Shown here piece after piece: positions 1 through 5,448 of a DNA stretch of 13,918 bases. The notes below the pieces were generated by a model, which was not told the origin of the DNA, did not search any database, and saw only the letters and a program-made list of their open reading frames with translations. Both the position numbers and the translations under genes were made by a program. Position 1 is the stretch's first letter. Each line of letters opens with the position of its first letter. Origin of the DNA: CAIWXH01 sp964555675 (GTDB lineage: Bacteria; Chloroflexota; Chloroflexia; Chloroflexales; Chloroflexaceae); assembly GCA_964555675.1 (NCBI GenBank), contig CAZKTU010000179.1, positions 1 through 13,918 of the forward strand, in the 5' to 3' direction.

Positions 1-590
1 GTAGGGAACACTCGTCGGCATGGAGGAGGACAAGCATGCGGCAAAAGCTGCAACGAGGCGTGCTGCTCGCACTGTTGCTGGCCCTGTTTGGCCCTGTGTC
101 GGCGCATGGGCAGGGCGAGCCCCAGTATAGTGGGACCTCCGCCGATGCGTATGTCCTGACCGTCCGCAGCCTCGCGAGCCGCGGCAAGCGCCTCGGCAAG
201 CGAAACATCGATGAAGTGAAACGTCGTGCCGCCCTCCATCAGAAGCGACGGGCGTGGGTGATGGGTGAGGACGAAGACCGGTGTGTGGAACGGCGGGTTG
301 GAACCCCACCAGCCCTGCCACGCAACATCCTCGTGCCATCCAGGCGGGCCGAACTTTCCGGCGCCCATGATCTCGGCGCCGATCCCAGGAGCGAACATTC
401 GCGCAAAGGCCTCGTCGACGCCGCTGGTGCCGCCGGACTGACCGAGCATCTCGCGGCCGAAGCGGGTGGCAAACATCCATTTGTGCAGCCCTTCACCGGC
501 GTGGCCGAACGGTGCGTCGAAGCTGAGCCCTTCGCCGGTGGCGAACCCGTCGAGCGAGAGAGAGAAGTTCTGGACTCGGACGAGTGACAT
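1..590 (-). CDS. RibD/DHFR-like reductase, 3'-truncated, running off the left edge
   Basis: The start codon is the ATG at 590-588, 18 nt after the stop of the preceding reductase, so it is probably co-transcribed. The protein opens with MSLVRVQNFSLSLDGFATGEG. It keeps the DHFR-like fold signatures of the RibD C-terminal family: SLDGF near residue 12, a GAGKFGPPGW segment, FVLTHHPRP, and the nucleotide-binding IGGGPT at residues 149-154. Members of this family act as NADPH-dependent reductases, usually of unknown substrate. After IGGGPT the family normally adds about 40-50 residues (VRQFL..GLVDELHL..P.LLG type). Here homology stops near residue 155 (about position 127) and the open frame becomes a low-complexity tail (GLALPMRRHRAKQG) reading antisense through another gene's signal peptide. 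No stop occurs before the edge. It is probably non-functional. The N-terminal family call is firm; the exact breakpoint is inferred. Confidence 0.7.
   Translation of the reverse strand, partial: MSLVRVQNFSLSLDGFATGEGLSFDAPFGHAGEGLHKWMFATRFGREMLGQSGGTSGVDEAFARMFAPGIGAEIMGAGKFGPPGWHEDVAWQGWWGSNPPFHTPVFVLTHHPRPSLLMEGGTTFHFIDVSLAEALAAAREAADGQDIRIGGGPTILGLALPMRRHRAKQGQQQCEQHASLQLLPHACPPPCRRVFP
36..126 (+). pseudogene. 5' fragment of an exported-protein gene (signal peptide only)
   Basis: A strong Shine-Dalgarno (GGAGGAGG at about 21-28) lies 7 nt before the ATG at 36. The first residues form a textbook Sec signal peptide: a basic start (MRQKLQR), a hydrophobic core (GVLLALLLALFGP), then VSAHG with a plausible cleavage before QGEPQYSG. 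From about position 125 the plus-strand frame stays open to 587, but only as the antisense of the reductase on the other strand, so those residues are not counted. Since the reductase also loses its homology at this point, both genes look truncated at one shared junction. The original product is unknown. A short real gene that simply overlaps is less likely, given the loss of reductase homology. Confidence 0.45.
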
Positions 591-608
591 CGCTTGTGCT
601 TCTCCTCA

Positions 609-1148
609 TCACCTGAGCACACGGAAGCGCAGGTGCGTGACGCCGGGCGACTCCAGGATACGGATGCGCTCCAGCTGCGTGGGCGCCAGTCCATCGAACA
701 GGCGTAGTCCGCCGCCGAGAAAGCGCGAAACAACGTGGAGCTGTAGCTCATCGATCAGGCCAGCGTTGAGCAGCTGCTGCGCCGTTTCTGCACCGCCGGC
801 CACGCAGACAATCTTGTCGCCCGCGGCCGCTTGCGCCCGCGCCACCGCTACTTCGATGCCCTCGGAGACGAAGATGAATGGCACACCATTCTTTTCCACC
901 GTCGGCCGCGGGGTGCGGGTCAGCACGAAGTGCGGCACCTTGTAGGGCGTGTCGAAGCCGTCGGGCTGCTCGCCGAACACACGCCGCCCGAGCAGCATTG
1001 CGCCAATACCCGCCAGCAGCTCGTCGATCACCAGGCTAGCATTACCGCTCGGCTCGAAGTACCAGTCGTGCAGTCCGTCGTCGCCGCCACTCGGCCCCGA
1101 CACAAACCCGTCGAGCGAGACCGCCATGTCTAGCAGCACCGTCCCCAT
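609..1148 (-). CDS. RibD/DHFR-like reductase family protein (complete)
   Basis: This 179-residue protein has the normal length for the small RibD C-terminal/DHFR-like reductases. It carries SLDGFVSGP (residues 11-19), GRRVFGEQPDG (about 54-64), FVLTRTPRP (about 74-82), the nucleotide-binding VAGGAETAQQLL, and the C-terminal run GLIDELQLHVVSRFLGGGLRLFDGL. The fold predicts NADPH-dependent reduction of a pterin- or pyrimidine-like substrate; the true substrate cannot be told. The start at 1148 follows AAAGGAG with a short spacer. It is the fourth gene of the ArsR-led operon, 27 nt after the peptidase. The next gene is a diverged tandem paralogue, and this copy is the intact one. Confidence 0.85.
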   Translation of the reverse strand: MGTVLLDMAVSLDGFVSGPSGGDDGLHDWYFEPSGNASLVIDELLAGIGAMLLGRRVFGEQPDGFDTPYKVPHFVLTRTPRPTVEKNGVPFIFVSEGIEVAVARAQAAAGDKIVCVAGGAETAQQLLNAGLIDELQLHVVSRFLGGGLRLFDGLAPTQLERIRILESPGVTHLRFRVLR

Positions 1149-1175
1149 CGTCCGGCTCCTTTGCTCATACGAGCG

Positions 1176-1880
1176 CTATGCCTGCGGCGGCTCAAAGCGC
1201 TGCCACGTACCCTCGGAGACGACCTCGACCTTGTCATCGACCACCTTCAGCGCACTCTGGTCGTCGAAGGCGTAGAGCGGCACCGTCTGCCGGGCGGCCA
1301 TCTCGGCCACTCGCTCGGGCGTAATCTGCGGGAAGTAGTCCGCGTTCAGGTGCGGGCGGATCACAAACGGAACGAGCCCCAGCGTGCGGTCGCTACCGGC
1401 ACCACGGGGCGCGGCCTCGTCGTACTCGTCGTCATAGTAGACACCCGTGGCCTCCAGGGTCGGGCGGTGGACGTTCAGGCTGTGGGTGAGCATCATGCTG
1501 CCAGCGCTCACGCCGACGTAGACCGTGTCTCGCAGCAGCGCGGGCAGCAAAGCGGCGAACCCGGATTGGTGTAGCCAGTGGCTCAGGTAGCCGGTGTTGC
1601 CGCCGCCTACCAGCAGCACATCGGCGGCCTCCAGGGCGGGCAGCCAGTGCTCCTCAGGCAGGCTGGGCAGCACCGTCAGCTCCAGCAGGCCGTACGAGCG
1701 CCAGCCCAAGTCGAAGGCCCGCAGCGTCAGCCAGGCGTCGCTCGGCCCATCGGGCAGGGCGTAGACGGCGGTAGGAACACAGAGCGCGCTGGCTTCGGTG
1801 ATCGGCTTGCCGAGCAGCTCTACGAGGGCCTGGCGGATACTGGCGTTGGTGATTCCGGCGGAGGTGAGCAGGAGTTTCAT
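1176..1880 (-). CDS. Peptidase S51 (dipeptidase E-like) family protein
   Basis: The 234-residue protein matches the S51 family of class I glutamine-amidotransferase-like hydrolases, which includes PepE (cleaves Asp-Xaa dipeptides) and cyanophycinase. Visible motifs are VGGGNTGYL (residues 91-99), the nucleophile elbow GVSAGSMM with Ser125, and a downstream His177 in RPHLNADYF that fits the catalytic His. The acidic member is probably in the YYDDEYDE stretch. There is no signal peptide, so it is cytoplasmic. AAGGAG precedes the ATG at 1880. It sits third in an operon with ArsR, SRPBCC and reductase genes, a mixture that suggests detoxification or small-molecule housekeeping rather than nutrition, although that is inference. 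The family is firm; dipeptide specificity is not shown. Confidence 0.85.
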   Translation of the reverse strand: MKLLLTSAGITNASIRQALVELLGKPITEASALCVPTAVYALPDGPSDAWLTLRAFDLGWRSYGLLELTVLPSLPEEHWLPALEAADVLLVGGGNTGYLSHWLHQSGFAALLPALLRDTVYVGVSAGSMMLTHSLNVHRPTLEATGVYYDDEYDEAAPRGAGSDRTLGLVPFVIRPHLNADYFPQITPERVAEMAARQTVPLYAFDDQSALKVVDDKVEVVSEGTWQRFEPPQA

Positions 1881-1924
1881 CAGACTCCTTCACAGGTGAC
1901 GCGGTATGCGGAGGGTGAAAACGC

Positions 1925-2386
1925 TCAGGGGCGGGCAAGCAGCGCGCCGAGCCGGTCGAGCAGGGATCCGGTTCCCTGCTCGCGCTGGGTGGGTGTGTCG
2001 AGCCCATCGAGATAGGCGCCCTGCTCGGTGACAAGCATCCGCGTGGCCGTCCCTTCGGAAACGAGCTCGATCGTCGCCAGCGAGACCGAGATGCGCACGT
2101 TGTCGAGCAGCATCTCGTAGGCGTAGACGATGCGCTGGTCTGGCACGATGTCGTGGAAGTGGGCTTCGTAGCGGTAGGCCTGGCCGTTGGGTGCAATACC
2201 GCTGCTGGACTCGCGCCCGCCCACTCGAAAGTCGAAGACGGCCGGGTCAACCACGCTCTCGTCAGGGGCACCGAACCACTGCGCCTTGATCGCCGGGTCA
2301 GCCCAGGCGGCGAACACGCGCGCGGGCGGGACGGGGTAGCTGCGCTCGACGAGGAACGTGGCGTGGACAATAGAGCGCTCGGTCAT
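1925..2386 (-). CDS. SRPBCC (AHSA1-like) domain protein
   Basis: The 153-residue protein has the START/SRPBCC pattern of the AHSA1-like group: FLVERSYPVPPARVFAAWAD near the N-terminus, then AQWFGAPD, a VGGRESSSG turn, YRYEAHFHDIVPDQRIVYAYEM, and a C-terminal helix (TGSLLDRLGALLA). This fold makes a hydrophobic ligand pocket; in bacteria such proteins are commonly paired with ArsR-type regulators. Its ATG overlaps the ArsR stop as ATGA, so the two are translationally coupled. That pairing suggests the regulator and the ligand-binding protein act on the same small molecule (inference). The ligand is unknown. Forty-four nucleotides separate it from the peptidase gene. Confidence 0.85.
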   Translation of the reverse strand: MTERSIVHATFLVERSYPVPPARVFAAWADPAIKAQWFGAPDESVVDPAVFDFRVGGRESSSGIAPNGQAYRYEAHFHDIVPDQRIVYAYEMLLDNVRISVSLATIELVSEGTATRMLVTEQGAYLDGLDTPTQREQGTGSLLDRLGALLARP

Positions 2387-2736
2387 GGGGTGTGCCCTTC
2401 GTCTGTTTCATCCGGGTGGGCGGCGAAATAGGCGCCAAGACGGTCAAGGCGCTGTTCCCAGCTGGTGCGCCGCTCGCTGATCCACTGCTCGGCGTTGCGA
2501 AGTGCGGCCGGCTCGATCTGGCAGGTGCGGACCCGACCCACCTTCTGCGAGCGGATCAGGCCGCTGGCCTCCAACACCTCCAGGTGCTGCACCACCGCCG
2601 GCAGTGAGATCGCAAGCGGCCTGGCGAGCTCGCTGACCGACGCAGGCCCGCGGCTGAGCCGCTCGACAATCGCGCGCCGCGACGGGTCGGCGAGTGCGTG
2701 GAATAGACGGTCGAGCGCTAACGCATGGTTAAGCAT
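2383..2736 (-). CDS. ArsR-family winged-helix transcriptional repressor
   Basis: A 117-residue protein with the ArsR winged helix: ALADPSRRAIVERLSRG (residues 14-30), a recognition region SVSELARPLAISLPAVVQHLEVLE (33-56, described as helix-turn-helix), and the wing RSQKVGRVRTCQIEP. The typical metal-binding Cys pairs are missing, so it is the non-metal type found beside AHSA1 genes. I chose the ATG at 2736 over an upstream ATG at 2817: homology starts here, and a TTGACA/TATACT promoter at 2744-2772 would place the transcript start right at this codon, after the 2817 codon. It heads a five-gene minus-strand operon. Autorepression is likely from family habits; no clear operator palindrome was identified. 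Confidence 0.85.
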   Translation of the reverse strand: MLNHALALDRLFHALADPSRRAIVERLSRGPASVSELARPLAISLPAVVQHLEVLEASGLIRSQKVGRVRTCQIEPAALRNAEQWISERRTSWEQRLDRLGAYFAAHPDETDEGHTP

Positions 2737-2743
2737 GTTATTA

Positions 2744-2772
2744 AGTATAGGGGTGCAGCACACTTGTGTCAA
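2744..2772 (-). promoter_or_regulatory. Consensus sigma70 promoter of the ArsR operon
   Basis: On the minus strand TTGACA (2772-2767) is followed by a 17-nt spacer and TATACT (2749-2744). The -35 is a perfect consensus and the -10 is one base off. A start 6-8 nt downstream of the -10 falls at about 2737, within a base or so of the ArsR ATG at 2736, and no Shine-Dalgarno precedes that ATG. The transcript is therefore probably leaderless. Confidence 0.75.
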
Positions 2773-2838
2773 GGGCAGCGCCACTATCAGTTGACCAACC
2801 TGGCACACACGCAACAAAGTTCAGCTACAACGAGGCGC

Positions 2839-2915
2839 CAGGCAATCCCTGGTAATGCGCGATATATTCGACCAGCTTCTGGCCGATCAGTACGCGCATT
2901 ACAAGGCTTTGCCTG
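2839..2915. repeat. 77-bp imperfect palindromic (MITE/REP-like) element
   Basis: The ends are CAGGCAATCCCTGGTAATGCGCG (in pieces: CAGGCAA 2839-2845, GTAATGCGCG 2852-2861) and its inverted partner (CGCGCATTAC 2893-2902, TTGCCTG 2909-2915). The GTAATGCGCG arms are perfect 10-bp inverted repeats, about 31 bp apart, and the outer CAGGCAA arms are perfect over 7 bp. The same end, extended outward by ATTGT, recurs at 13827-13854. The element lies exactly where homology of the broken FAD-oxidoreductase gene ends. It is too short to encode a transposase. No clear target duplication is visible. Confidence 0.65.
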
Positions 2916-2920
2916 ACAAT

Positions 2921-3139
2921 GGGACCGTGACGAAAGCGCTCCAGCTTGCGCCGTTAGCCGGCGGGCAGGCGCTCGCCGGCGATGGCGAGGAGTTGGCGCG
3001 GGGTAAGGTCGAAGAGGTAGGCTCGTGCGGCGGGCAGCTCGTCCATGTGCGCGACTCGCCAGCCGGCCCGCGCAAGCAGGCACGCCGCCGTCAAGCCGTT
3101 CGGCCCCGCCCCGACGACCACCGTATCGTAGCTGCCCAT
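2921..3139 (-). pseudogene. Remnant of a phytoene-desaturase-like FAD oxidoreductase
   Basis: The frame starts at an ATG overlapping the previous stop (TGATG) and reads MGSYDTVVVGAGPNGLTAAC, the dinucleotide-binding GxGxxG N-terminus of NAD(P)/FAD-dependent amine-oxidase/phytoene-desaturase-like enzymes. After ARAGWRV (about residue 29) it jumps to DELPAARAYLFDLTPRQLL, which in full-length relatives lies some 200 residues further on. An in-frame internal deletion is therefore likely. At 2956-2954 a TAA replaces the expected Tyr of the LPAGYRR motif, and the family pattern continues past it (RRKLERFRHGP) until about 2921. There it meets the inverted-repeat element. The visible product would be 61 residues without a substrate domain, so it is not functional. 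The remaining C-terminal half is gone. Confidence 0.75.
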
Positions 3140-4359
3140 CACGATCTCCGCACCAACCAGAGCGTGACCTGCTCCGGTTCCAGAGTTTCCTGCACCGTCC
3201 CGAGCACATCCGCGCTCACCTTGTCGAGATCCGCCGCCTGTTGTGCGCGGGTAGCGAAGCGGGCGAGCACCTGCTGGGCATCGTACTTCTTGCGGAAGAA
3301 GCGCCGGTCGATGAAGCCCTGCACTCGCACCCGCAGCGGCTGGAAGAGCGCGGCAATCGCCAGGGTGCTTGCCACGACGGCGAGCGTGCTCTCCTGCCCG
3401 GTCAGACGCACGAAGAGCGCCTGGAGCCCGATCACGCTGAGGAAGTAGGCTCCCACCAGGGTGAGCGTCAGCGCCGTGTACAGCAGCGTGCGCCTGATGA
3501 TAATGTCGATGTCGAAGAGCCGATGGCGTAGGATGGCCATCCCGATCGCAATGGGGAGCGCCAGGACGGTGAGGTTGAAGAAGAGGCTGTAGATCTTTCC
3601 GCCCGGCGTCGACTCGCCCGCGACGCCAAGCAGCCCGCCGCCGATATAGACCCCTGCGAAAAGCGTGCAGGCGTACAACAGCCACTTGATCTGCCCGCGC
3701 TCGACCGGCCCCGCGCGCCGGAAGCGCAACACCAGCGCGACCGTGCTGAGCCCGGTCAGAAGCAACAGGCCAGGGATCCAGACGAGGCCAATCAGTAGGT
3801 CGAGCTGTTGAGATTCGATCAGGCCATATGGGTTAGCCAGCTCCACCAGGGGCGGCTCGACCGTGGTGTAGACCTGCGAGAGCGTCACAGCGAGCACAAA
3901 TAGCGCCGCCCATCCCACTGTGACGTATGCAACAGTGCGCCAGCGCGGCGAGAGCGGCCTGCCGCTCGGGAAGAGCTGCACGATGAGCAGCAGTGGGAAG
4001 ATGAGCCAGATCCAGCCCCAGCCGGTGAGCCAGACCAGGAACAGCAGCAGCGGGGTGGCCGGCGGCGGCTCAGCCGTAAACTGGTAGAGATACGGCTGGA
4101 TCAAGGTGATGATCGACAGCATCAGCGAAGGGATGAGCAGCAGCAGGCCGATGCGGTTGTTGGGCCGGCGCGCATAGATCAGCGCGCCGACGCCGGCCAA
4201 CGTGGGTACAATCGCAATGTCGAACCAGAGCGTGTTGAGCAGGTCGAGTGCAAGCGCTTCACGACGGGAAGCCAGCTCAACCAGAACAGGGGCGATGCTG
4301 CTGATGGCGGCAAAGCCAAAGAGCGCCCAGGCCAGCCAGAATTGTTTGCGTCGCTGCAT
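3139..4359 (-). CDS. ComP-like multi-pass membrane sensor domain protein without a kinase
   Basis: A 406-residue integral membrane protein with about eight or nine hydrophobic segments between residues 8 and 318. The signature HRLFDIDIIIRRT (279-291) is the loop seen in the membrane part of ComP-type histidine kinases and many Chloroflexota and actinobacterial relatives. A cytoplasmic linker follows (FIDRRFFRKKYDAQQVLARF, 349-368), then a short helix ending EPEQVTLWLVRRS. In kinases a GAF or HisKA region would follow; here the protein stops, so no phosphotransfer domain is present. The start at 4359 has GAGGAG about 10 nt upstream, 30 nt after the cytochrome c stop, so the two are co-transcribed. 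The C-terminal third is nearly duplicated in the gene ending at 5443. It could be a signal-sensing partner or scaffold; the function is unknown. Confidence 0.8.
   Translation of the reverse strand: MQRRKQFWLAWALFGFAAISSIAPVLVELASRREALALDLLNTLWFDIAIVPTLAGVGALIYARRPNNRIGLLLLIPSLMLSIITLIQPYLYQFTAEPPPATPLLLFLVWLTGWGWIWLIFPLLLIVQLFPSGRPLSPRWRTVAYVTVGWAALFVLAVTLSQVYTTVEPPLVELANPYGLIESQQLDLLIGLVWIPGLLLLTGLSTVALVLRFRRAGPVERGQIKWLLYACTLFAGVYIGGGLLGVAGESTPGGKIYSLFFNLTVLALPIAIGMAILRHRLFDIDIIIRRTLLYTALTLTLVGAYFLSVIGLQALFVRLTGQESTLAVVASTLAIAALFQPLRVRVQGFIDRRFFRKKYDAQQVLARFATRAQQAADLDKVSADVLGTVQETLEPEQVTLWLVRRS
3142..3525 (-). repeat. Copy 1 of duplicated ComP-like C-terminal module
   Basis: These bases encode residues 279-405 of the membrane protein beginning at 4359. 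By eye they differ from copy 2 (5446-5832) at about 18 of 127 residues, and long stretches match at the DNA level, for example the part coding for the FIDRRFFRKKYDAQQVLARF linker. The N-terminal parts of the two proteins are unrelated in length and layout, so similarity is confined to this block. Confidence 0.75.
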
Positions 4360-4389
4360 CGGAGCTGACTCCTCTTCTCCACCACGAGC

Positions 4390-5358
4390 TCACCGATTAT
4401 CAGGCAGCGGCTCCAGGTCCGCAAGGTGCGCGTAGATCGCCCGCAGGTCGTCGTCGCTGAAGCTCGCCAGATCCTGCCAGGGCATGTTCTCGCTGAGCGT
4501 GCGCCCGTCGGGGTACTGGCCGGTGCGCAGCAGGGCCACGAACTGCTCGGCGCTCATGCGCTGCGGGAGCGTGGTGAGATTGGGGCCAGGGGGCGGACCG
4601 TCGCCACCGGGGGGTACGCCGGCCAGGTTCGCCCCGTGGCAGTCCCGGCAGCCCAGGTTCACCAGGTACCCTCCGTAGGCTGCGGTGGGGCCGCGCGGCG
4701 GCGCGACCACGGGGGCGACGATCGGCGGCTGGGCGCTGAAGCCGTCGTCCGGGAAGACAGCGGCGATCAAGATCGCGCCGATCACGTTGATCTGCCGCGA
4801 AGGGCTCGGCTCACCGGCCGCAGGCTGGGCGCGCAGGTAAGCCAGCAGGGCCAGCACATCGTCGTCGCTCAGGTTGCGGAAGCCGGCCGAGGGCATGATC
4901 ATCAGCGAGCGCCCGTCGCGGCCCACGCCCTCCCGGATCGCGCGGATGATCTCGCCGTCGCTCCACGTGTTCAGGTGCGCCGGCGTAAGATTGGATGCGT
5001 AGACCGTGCCTATCGGCGGGCCGCCATTGGCGCCGAAGAAGTCCTGGCCGGTCAGCGGCGCCTGGCCGCTGGCCGTGTGGCAGCCGATGCATGCGCGGGC
5101 AAAACGCTCGCCTTCGGCCACCAGCTGCGGGGTGCTCTGCAGGATCAGCTGCGACGGCGGGTTGGGCCGCACGGCGTTGAGCTTGTTGTAGCCCACCAGA
5201 GCGAGGCCGAACGCGGCGCCGAAGATCAGGGCGAGCAGGGCAGTGGGCAGGCCGCCCAGCAGCTTCACCCAGAGCCGCCGGGCAGTGAAGGCGCGGTAGG
5301 CCAGGAAGGCGAACAGCAGCGCGAGCGCAATCAGGATCGCCAGACCGATGTAGTCCAT
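4390..5358 (-). CDS. Membrane-anchored diheme cytochrome c
   Basis: A 322-residue protein with two N-terminal membrane helices (about residues 4-24 and 33-56) and two class I cytochrome c domains. Domain 1 binds haem at CIGCH (90-94), with candidate Met ligands in the LMIMPSAGF loop (153 or 155). Domain 2 has CRDCH (237-241) and a Met ligand in ENMPW (292). Each domain ends in the usual LxxLxAYLR or IYAHLADLEPLP helix. It likely carries electrons at the outer face of the cytoplasmic membrane, as c-type subunits of dehydrogenases or respiratory chains do; no partner oxidase or dehydrogenase is in view. I chose the ATG at 5358 over 5406 because GAGGAG precedes it and the 5406 codon lies upstream of the inferred transcript start. 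It heads an operon with the ComP-like protein under a tandem-box promoter. Confidence 0.9.
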   Translation of the reverse strand: MDYIGLAILIALALLFAFLAYRAFTARRLWVKLLGGLPTALLALIFGAAFGLALVGYNKLNAVRPNPPSQLILQSTPQLVAEGERFARACIGCHTASGQAPLTGQDFFGANGGPPIGTVYASNLTPAHLNTWSDGEIIRAIREGVGRDGRSLMIMPSAGFRNLSDDDVLALLAYLRAQPAAGEPSPSRQINVIGAILIAAVFPDDGFSAQPPIVAPVVAPPRGPTAAYGGYLVNLGCRDCHGANLAGVPPGGDGPPPGPNLTTLPQRMSAEQFVALLRTGQYPDGRTLSENMPWQDLASFSDDDLRAIYAHLADLEPLPDNR

Positions 5359-5401
5359 ACAGATGCTCCTCGTCGTCACGTGTTCCGGGTCGAACGAGGG
5401 C

Positions 5402-5448
5402 AGCATAACAATCGAGCGCGGGGAAAATCGTTACGGCGGGCGTTACGG
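5402..5448 (-). promoter_or_regulatory. Tandem CCGTAACG-box promoter of the cytochrome c operon
   Basis: On the minus strand CCGTAACG occurs at 5448-5441 and again at 5436-5429, with spacer CCCG. Twenty-one nucleotides later comes TATGCT (5407-5402) as the -10. No -35 consensus is present at 17 nt. The TAA stop of the upstream membrane-protein gene (5445-5443) lies inside the first box. Predicted transcript start is about 5395, giving a leader of about 37 nt. Confidence 0.65.

Noticed and set aside
2787..3209. Minus-strand open frame crossing the palindrome
   Set aside because: It is out of frame with both flanking real genes and has no conserved motif.
2855..3448. Plus-strand open frame starting MRDIFDQLLADQYAHY
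   Set aside because: It begins inside the palindromic element and then runs antisense to the FAD remnant and the ComP-like gene.
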